Origin: a virus
DNA length: 24,096 nucleotides
Strand: one strand, 5' to 3'
IMG/VR virus record: IMGVR_UViG_3300023184_000511
Span: 1-24,096 of that record
The notes below the pieces were generated by a model. It was given only the letters and a program-made list of their open reading frames with translations. It had not been told where the DNA came from and did no database searches. Positions within the stretch are counted from its first letter, which is position 1. Each line of letters opens with the position of its first letter. A program made the translations under genes and the position numbers. Positions 17,101-21,517 of this stretch are shown here, one piece after another.

Positions 17101-17551
17101 ATGGATTTGCAGGGTCATTCCATAATATAGGAATATTACCTAAATTAATTCCGTTTAAATCTGTTATATTTTCACTAGTTCTAATGCTAGTTATTTTAAT
17201 AAAGCCTTGGCCGGCTAAATTTCTTTTAGGGGTATAGCTTACTAAATTAGCTAGTTTTACAACGCTATCTCTACGTTCCGCAGTATCAATGAAGTTTTCA
17301 CGGGTGTTCAGGTCATCACGGAAAGCAAGACCTTGACCCATAAAGGCCATAACATCCATTAACGCAATAAATTCTGAACTTTCAATGAAGTCGTTGAAAG
17401 TTTCAGGGTAATATACACGCAAATAATCTATGAAACTTTTGCGTAGGGTCTCATAATCATAACTCCTGAAGTCTGCTTCACGGAAAGTTTGATATATGGT
17501 TTTCCAATCGTTTACCCCGAATAATGATGATTGTCTTGAACTTGTAGCCAT
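14174..17551 (-). CDS. gp6: Baseplate wedge protein, gp6/gpJ-like (1,125 aa)
   Basis: This is a structural protein of the baseplate wedge. In T4, gp6 dimers hold the inner ring together and bind gp25 and gp7. The N-terminus is characteristic: DYETLRKSFIDYLRVYYPE, NDFIESSEFIALMDVMAFMG, LNTRENFIDTAERRDSVVKL, LANLVSYTPKR (residues about 38-110). Around residue 428 is RMVNGEDYNNFPYTLY, also typical. The last 200 residues follow the gpJ-type C-terminus: IDLYVVTQAYY, PTINELTQSYG, FGPKALPALRATIKV, SEIRSAVLTAMNNYFDIN, NWNFGDTFYFSELSAYLH. It is clearly longer than T4 gp6 (about 660 aa); the extra sequence lies mainly between about residues 450 and 900 and is Asn/Tyr/Ser-rich. The start at 17551 sits just downstream of a weak AGAG (17559-17562) and a GATAAATA element. 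The gene lies between gp25 and the giant gene, as expected. Confidence 0.9.
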   Translation of the reverse strand: MATSSRQSSLFGVNDWKTIYQTFREADFRSYDYETLRKSFIDYLRVYYPETFNDFIESSEFIALMDVMAFMGQGLAFRDDLNTRENFIDTAERRDSVVKLANLVSYTPKRNLAGQGFIKITSIRTSENITDLNGINLGNIPILWNDPANPYWLEQYNTIINSALINSQRIGNPGNTSDLLGVKTSEYTLAIPTNSLPIVPFTSSVDGMTMPFELVSVTSLNEDYVYEIPPAPTGRFNMLYRNDGLGYGSPNTGYFFYFKQGTLQNYDFNLQQQISNQVVDIDIEGINNTDTWLYQVSTNNNTPLLWKQVDNIYADAYLQTESSRRQIFSVTSRFNDQVSYVFGDGVFSEIPVGNYRAYVRAGNALTYTIDPSEMQGISVSFTYLNRYGRAETLTLGLQLSTPVSNAQVREPLAQIKQRAPTRYYTQNRMVNGEDYNNFPYTLYSSIIKSKAVNRSSVGVSKNLDLLDPTGKYSSLNSFANDGAMYFDDSNGVLTLNINTTGDIITFLSDSLSAALAANRSMQYYNQYYPRYNVNSASGDGTVYWQTSSVAANSLTGYFYDIEHNQNTPISVGTYSTHNVKYISKGALCKFVAPSGYYFDSNNRLVSGIPSPSDATYFWTTALYVIGDGYNNGRGAFTNGAGPISFNGYIPTGAILTTIIPSFDNSLSATIIQECILKMQLQQSFSLLFNNSLSINQDRWSIENYNTTGWFVNFNSLGNNRYTITYKSLEYLFGSVADTRFAFERDKLVYDPFSGKILQDSVTVLATNTQYNSNYPLTNNIQTNIVGQTVFSDGYIDDFEVEISTTDINNQTIISNPDFFNAVTGYVPNNANIGIYVFFSLVQDAINLSRYQIIPSTDVVYSYPTSTQIENAKYDYPLGQLFYAYADNIFYTTVQDSAVTTPFYVLEQEPTGQYITRPGRQGLQFQYRHNSNNTTRIDPATTNIIDLYVVTQAYYTAYTNYIQDTTNTVPEPEKPTINELTQSYGQVNDFKMLTDSVILNSVAFQPLFGPKALPALRATIKVIRDSRTSASNSEIRSAVLTAMNNYFDINNWNFGDTFYFSELSAYLHNECGSLISSAVLVPNNPLMSFGDLYEIKSAPYEIFVNGATANDVLVIAALTPAQLQIG

Positions 17552-17568
17552 AGATTTTCTCTTTTAAG

Positions 17569-17576
17569 TATTTATC
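17569..17576 (-). promoter_or_regulatory. GATAAATA, candidate late-promoter element before gp6
   Basis: The octamer lies in the only sizeable gap of the window (17552-17604, 53 bases), 17 bases upstream of the gp6 ATG. Unlike the other two copies it is not embedded in a stop codon, so coding constraint cannot explain it here. It resembles the T4 late element TATAAATA with G for the first T. Confidence 0.5.
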
Positions 17577-17604
17577 ATACCTGAAAAGATGAGTTTTTTA
17601 CGGA

Positions 17605-18054
17605 TTATTGAATAATCGCACGATTAGTATTAGCGTCAAAGAATACAGCTAAGGTATTTGCATTATTGAAGGGGGTTACTGCAAATTCGACTTCTAATAA
17701 TATACCGTTCTCTTGCGGAAAGGCTTTGACATAATTTAGATTCATTCTAGGGTCTAATCCGGCTACTCTTTTGATTTCAGTTTCTAATTGAAATTGAACA
17801 TCTGCTGTATTAGGCTCAAAAACAAAGGACCATAATGTAGTACCATATCCCGGTTGTCCTACTTTTTCTCCCTGTCTAATATTTAATGCATTTATAAAAT
17901 CATTTACTACTAGCTTCTCGTCAATTAATCTATATTTTCTACCGGCATTAACCGATGTTAATATACTACCAAATCCCCCGTCAACCCCGGAGTTGACGTT
18001 GGTAGTTTTAGGTTTGTTTGCATTAACGGTACTGAATCCAATGTATGAAGGCAT
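17605..18054 (-). CDS. gp25: Baseplate wedge protein, gp25/gpW-like (149 aa)
   Basis: This is a small wedge protein that joins gp6 and the tail sheath start in T4; gpW plays the same role in P2. The family core is visible: LVVNDFINALNIRQGEKVGQ, PGYGTTLWSFVFEP (residues about 48-85), then IKRVAGLDPRMNLNYVKAFP and ILLEVEFAV. The invariant pattern N...T/QGE+...P.(F/Y)GT.L...LFEP is kept, and the length is near the family norm of 130-150. The N-terminal 30 residues (IGFSTVNANKPKTTNV) are a low-complexity lead. The ATG at 18054 is 7 bases from the spike stop; AGGA at 18065-18068, inside the end of the spike gene, is a plausible ribosome-binding site 10 bases away. This suggests translational coupling. 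Confidence 0.92.
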   Translation of the reverse strand: MPSYIGFSTVNANKPKTTNVNSGVDGGFGSILTSVNAGRKYRLIDEKLVVNDFINALNIRQGEKVGQPGYGTTLWSFVFEPNTADVQFQLETEIKRVAGLDPRMNLNYVKAFPQENGILLEVEFAVTPFNNANTLAVFFDANTNRAIIQ

Positions 18055-18058
18055 GATG

Positions 18059-18066
18059 TATTTATC
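18059..18066 (-). promoter_or_regulatory. GATAAATA, candidate late-promoter element before gp25
   Basis: On the coding strand the sequence is AGGATAAATACATC followed by ATG. The octamer contains the spike-gene stop TAA (18064-18062) and ends 4 bases before the start codon. AGGA overlaps its left edge and could serve as ribosome-binding site, so the two functions cannot be separated by eye. Confidence 0.4.
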
Positions 18067-21000
18067 CTGTTGTTGATAATTTAGTGGTTGTCGCTTGTGC
18101 AGTTTCTAACGCTTTTTTAGCAGCATCATATTTTTTCTTTGCTGCTTCAACTTGAGGGTCACCGGCTGGATATTCTTGTTCTGCTACTGAAAATTCCAAT
18201 AGTGCTAATCGATAGTCGTCGGTCTTTTCCATAGTGTCTTTAATAGCTGTTTCAAGTGATGCTTTCTTTGCAGTTACTGCACCTAATGCTGCCTTTGCCC
18301 CGTCCCCTACACTACCACTAAAGTTTGGAGTTGGCACTCCGCCTCCCAATAGATTGCCTATTTGACCGTCTAGTGTGCTTCTATCATTGGTATTAGATGC
18401 TACAGTTGGTAATTGGATTGGTACCGGGCCAGCGCTGGCCAACGAAGCCATATTTGTTTGTAGTGCAGTAGCTGCGTCAGCACTTAATCCTGTACTTGCT
18501 AATCCAGATAAACTTGCAGTACCTGATTTTAATTTATCTTCTAACCCAGCAGTCAATCCTGAAGCAGCGTTTGTACCACTTTCTAACAATCCTCCTGCAC
18601 TTGCTGTTAAGCTATCGGTCGAGGGCATGCCAGAAGCTAATGCATTTTGCACCGACGCTGCACCTCCAGTGAGTGCGGAAGTAGATGAATTGTTTATTAA
18701 AGATGTAACGGATCCTACACCGGGCACGCCACTTAAAGCATTGGTTGCTGCACCCGCAGCATTATTAACTACTGTAGATACTGCTCCTGAACCAGTTGGT
18801 AATGCACCGAGGCCGCTTGCCAGTGAAGCCGCATTCGTCACAGAACTAGATTTGGCAGCTGATGTTAATGCTGCTATTTGGCCGCCACCTAATGCTGCTG
18901 TTGCGCTGCCAGTCAATGCTGATACACCTGTTGTTAATCCTCCGGCAGCACCTGATACTAACCCAGTAACTCCCCCCAATGCACTAGATGCGGTACCGGT
19001 AACAGAACCCAATGCGCTTGATGCTCCACTTAACAATGTGCTTGGGCTGGCGCCTGTTAGTGCTGATGCGCCTGCGCCAAGCGCACCCGCAGCGTCAGTT
19101 ATACCACTTGTTGCTCCTCCCAATACAGTAGATCCAACACCGGTAACAGACTTTAATGCCTTTGATGCACTAGCTGCAATAGCAGTTAGATTTTGAGGCA
19201 CACCGACTTGAAAGGATTTAAATCCGTTTTTAACTGCATCAAATGCTGATGCAGCAACTCCTTTGGCTGCATCCATCACACCTGACAAGCCGGTTGCTTT
19301 CCCTAATTCAGATAAAGAGGAAGAGATTGAGCCCAAGCCGCCCATTCCTGTTTGCGATAATCCGGCTGCGAAATTTCCAGAACTAATTGCATCAGTTACT
19401 TTACTACCGGCTGCGCCTGCTACGCCGCCTGCTGCACTTGTTAATGCGGCGGCCGGATTACTTGCAGCACCTTGAATTGCTGAGAGAGTGTTACCTACAC
19501 CTGCCGTAGCACCTGATAATACCATGCCTGCAACTGCGCCGGGCGCTTCTGCACCAGTCATTGCCCCCGCCGAAGTTAATGCTGATTGTGATGCCTGCAA
19601 ATTATTAACTACTGCACCTGCTTGTGCAGCGGGGTTATTAACCAAAGAAGTTAAACTTGATGCCCCGGCTTGTCCAGTAAACAAATTATTTGTCATTGCT
19701 GATTGAACATTAGCCCCGCCTGCAACTAGTCCATTAATTAAAGTTGCTGAGCCTGGCTTAAGTGTGCCGGCTGCTTGTAATTGACTAGGAGTTAATCCTG
19801 CTGCGCCAACTATAGCAGAAGGTACACCTGCTATATTTGCAACGCCAGCACCACCTGCAATTGCTGCTGCTGCAGGGCCATTTGCTGCGGCTTGTGCAGT
19901 TGCACTAACTAAAGCTGATGTTGTGTTTTTATCTAATGCTGTACTTGCGGCTTTGACATCAGGTACTGTAGCTGCGCTAGCAGGTGTAATTGCATCTCCT
20001 GTTTTAGGAGGACCTGCCGATTTGTTTGTTGCGGCTACGGCTGCATTTGGAGCAGGCGGAAGCGAGGCTCCTGCATCAATGTTAGTTTTTACATCTACTC
20101 CTTGGCCTGCATTAGCCCAAGGTGCATGTGCGGGTGCTCTACTCACAATAGTAAGTAATTTTCCCGGTGCCGCCATAAAACCTTTTTGTTTATCGTACAA
20201 TGTATCAGTCTGTGCAAGTTGAGTCAATGACTTAACATCTGCCGGGACTGTCCCAGTTGATCCTGTATTAAGATTAACTTTTGATCCATTAATATATGTT
20301 ACTGCACTACTTGCAAATGATGCTTCCCCGCTAGCTGCCATACTCATTGGTCCAGTAACCTTATGTGTATGTGTCCCTTTTGTTTGAATATTGTAATCTG
20401 TCCCTACTTTATGTACCGTTTCTTTCTCTGTTTCAATTGCCATTGATTCTGCATATATGTTTAATTTCTTTTTAGCATTTATATTGATATTATTGTCAGC
20501 ATGTAAATTTAAATCACCTTGAGTTCTAATATTTACTGAGTTCATGGAATATAGATCAATGGTACCTTCTTTACCCAGTTCAATGTATGATTGTCCATTA
20601 GAATGTAATATCATCAACGTTTGACCATTATCGCTCATTAATATTTGATGACCCAATGCTGTTCTGATACGTACTACTTGATCGTTACCAATAAGATCAC
20701 CGTCATCCATAATGATAGAGTGACCTCCCCTACGTGCTACAACTTTTAATTGTTCATTGTTGCTTGCTTTCAAGTTTGATGCAACAGAACTATCATCATA
20801 TCCACCTGAATATATAGGTCGACCGGGTGAACTTACCCCCCATCCAACTCTTGACGGACTTTCTCTTTGTGAACTAGTACCGATCGTTCCTCGAATAGGA
20901 TCTCTGATTATCCCCTGTTGATTCATAATCATTGCTTGATAGCTATGAACCGGTCTTGCTGTTTTTAAGAAATCTGAACTACCAGCCTGTGACTCATTAT

Positions 21001-21505
21001 TGGTGTTCATATTAGTAACAGGTAAGCGTGTTGCGCCGCCGTAACCATCTGCTTCAGCTTGATTACCTGTGATAATGTTATCGCTAGCACCTATTGCAGG
21101 TACCATATACAATGCTTCTGGCTTAGGTACACATCCAATCCAATAACCAAAGTTAGGATCACCGTTAATGAATAGGCAAACAACAACGGAACCTATATCA
21201 GGAGGACTATACCACATCCCATAAGAACTTGGGTTGGCTTTGAAATCGCCATAGTCAGTATCACCCCCGGAGGCATCAGTAAGACCGTAAAAAGGTGTCA
21301 TGTATGAGACGGTCATCCATGAATTTCTATCGTCCGGGCTACTTCCTCCCATATCATCAATGTATACCTGCAGGCGGCCTGCCCTAATTGGATCAACATT
21401 ATCTTTGACAGTAGCTAGAACCGGGACATTTCTAAGATTAGCTTTACCGGCATCAGGTCTGCTAGCCTTGGTAGAACCTTTGGGGGCAAATGTATCTATT
21501 GGCAT
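18062..21505 (-). CDS. gp5: Baseplate central spike, gp5-like, without lysozyme domain (1,147 aa)
   Basis: This is the trimeric cell-puncturing spike at the centre of the baseplate. Residues about 25-130 form the gp5-type OB-fold: NVPVLATVKDN, DPIRAGRLQVYIDD, then GMWYSPPDIGSVVVCLFING and FGYWIGCVP. Residues about 255-415 are the VgrG/gp5-type beta-helix: GHSIIMDDGD, GHQILMSDNGQTLMILH, GTIDLYSMNSVNIRTQGDLN, LHADNNININAKKKLNIYAE. Near 455 is VSRAPAHAPW. T4 gp5 carries a lysozyme between OB-fold and helix; none is visible here, as the linker is only about 120 residues and lacks a recognisable catalytic motif. Residues about 475-1040 are extremely Ala/Gly/Ser-rich, and the last 80 residues are charged and helical (EAAKKKYDAAKKALETAQ). 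The ATG at 21505 follows AAGGAA (21511-21516) by 5 bases. It lies directly after the hub gene, as for gp27/gp5 pairs. Confidence 0.85.
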   Translation of the reverse strand: MPIDTFAPKGSTKASRPDAGKANLRNVPVLATVKDNVDPIRAGRLQVYIDDMGGSSPDDRNSWMTVSYMTPFYGLTDASGGDTDYGDFKANPSSYGMWYSPPDIGSVVVCLFINGDPNFGYWIGCVPKPEALYMVPAIGASDNIITGNQAEADGYGGATRLPVTNMNTNNESQAGSSDFLKTARPVHSYQAMIMNQQGIIRDPIRGTIGTSSQRESPSRVGWGVSSPGRPIYSGGYDDSSVASNLKASNNEQLKVVARRGGHSIIMDDGDLIGNDQVVRIRTALGHQILMSDNGQTLMILHSNGQSYIELGKEGTIDLYSMNSVNIRTQGDLNLHADNNININAKKKLNIYAESMAIETEKETVHKVGTDYNIQTKGTHTHKVTGPMSMAASGEASFASSAVTYINGSKVNLNTGSTGTVPADVKSLTQLAQTDTLYDKQKGFMAAPGKLLTIVSRAPAHAPWANAGQGVDVKTNIDAGASLPPAPNAAVAATNKSAGPPKTGDAITPASAATVPDVKAASTALDKNTTSALVSATAQAAANGPAAAAIAGGAGVANIAGVPSAIVGAAGLTPSQLQAAGTLKPGSATLINGLVAGGANVQSAMTNNLFTGQAGASSLTSLVNNPAAQAGAVVNNLQASQSALTSAGAMTGAEAPGAVAGMVLSGATAGVGNTLSAIQGAASNPAAALTSAAGGVAGAAGSKVTDAISSGNFAAGLSQTGMGGLGSISSSLSELGKATGLSGVMDAAKGVAASAFDAVKNGFKSFQVGVPQNLTAIAASASKALKSVTGVGSTVLGGATSGITDAAGALGAGASALTGASPSTLLSGASSALGSVTGTASSALGGVTGLVSGAAGGLTTGVSALTGSATAALGGGQIAALTSAAKSSSVTNAASLASGLGALPTGSGAVSTVVNNAAGAATNALSGVPGVGSVTSLINNSSTSALTGGAASVQNALASGMPSTDSLTASAGGLLESGTNAASGLTAGLEDKLKSGTASLSGLASTGLSADAATALQTNMASLASAGPVPIQLPTVASNTNDRSTLDGQIGNLLGGGVPTPNFSGSVGDGAKAALGAVTAKKASLETAIKDTMEKTDDYRLALLEFSVAEQEYPAGDPQVEAAKKKYDAAKKALETAQATTTKLSTTG
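18385..20070 (-). other. Ala/Gly/Ser-rich tail region of the spike protein
   Basis: About 560 residues (475-1040) are built mainly of Ala, Gly, Ser, Thr, Val and Leu with almost no aromatic or charged residues, for example GPAAAAIAGGAGVANIAG and GASALTGASPSTLLSGASSA. Part of it (residues about 568-690: QLQAAGTLKPGSATLINGLV, NLFTGQAGASSLTSLVNNPA, MTGAEAPG) resembles a segment I recall from other phage tail hub proteins, unchecked. The DNA here is visibly richer in G+C than its flanks because of GCN and GGN codons. This also creates long spurious open frames on the plus strand. Confidence 0.7.
18960..19170 (-). repeat. 11-residue (33-bp) repeats in the spike tail
   Basis: The protein shows ASSALGSVTGT immediately followed by ASSALGGVTGL, and an earlier relative ASKALKSVTGV. 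At DNA level the plus strand has CCCAATGCACTAGATGC (18975-18991) and CCCAATGCGCTTGATGC (19008-19024), exactly 33 bases apart, with CCGGTAACAGA between and again near 19141. The unit length of 11 residues fits a hendecad-type helix. Related, more diverged units flank them. Confidence 0.6.
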
Positions 21506-21510
21506 TTTTA

Positions 21511-21516
21511 TTCCTT
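21511..21516 (-). promoter_or_regulatory. Ribosome-binding site AAGGAA of the spike gene
   Basis: The coding strand reads AAGGAA, five bases (TAAAA), then ATG at 21505. It is the best Shine-Dalgarno in the window and fixes the spike start. It lies in the 12-base gap between hub and spike genes. No GATAAATA is present here, so the spike is probably expressed from an upstream promoter together with the hub gene. Confidence 0.7.
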
Positions 21517-21517
21517 A

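Noticed and set aside
17590-17625. Inverted repeat GATTATT/AATAATC at the end of gp25, as a possible terminator
   Set aside because: The stem is six to seven A/T pairs with an almost empty loop, and on the coding strand it is followed by an A-run rather than a T-run, so it does not look like an intrinsic terminator in the transcribed direction.
18375-19196. Plus-strand open frame of 273 codons
   Set aside because: It is antisense to the Ala/Gly/Ser-rich part of the spike gene. Open antisense frames are expected from GCN/GGN codons. The protein is a low-complexity Ala/Pro/Val string with no ribosome-binding context.
18062-21505. Tail lysozyme activity for the gp5-like protein
   Set aside because: The name gp5 is often annotated as lysozyme, but between the OB-fold and the beta-helix there are only about 120 residues with no recognisable muramidase motif.
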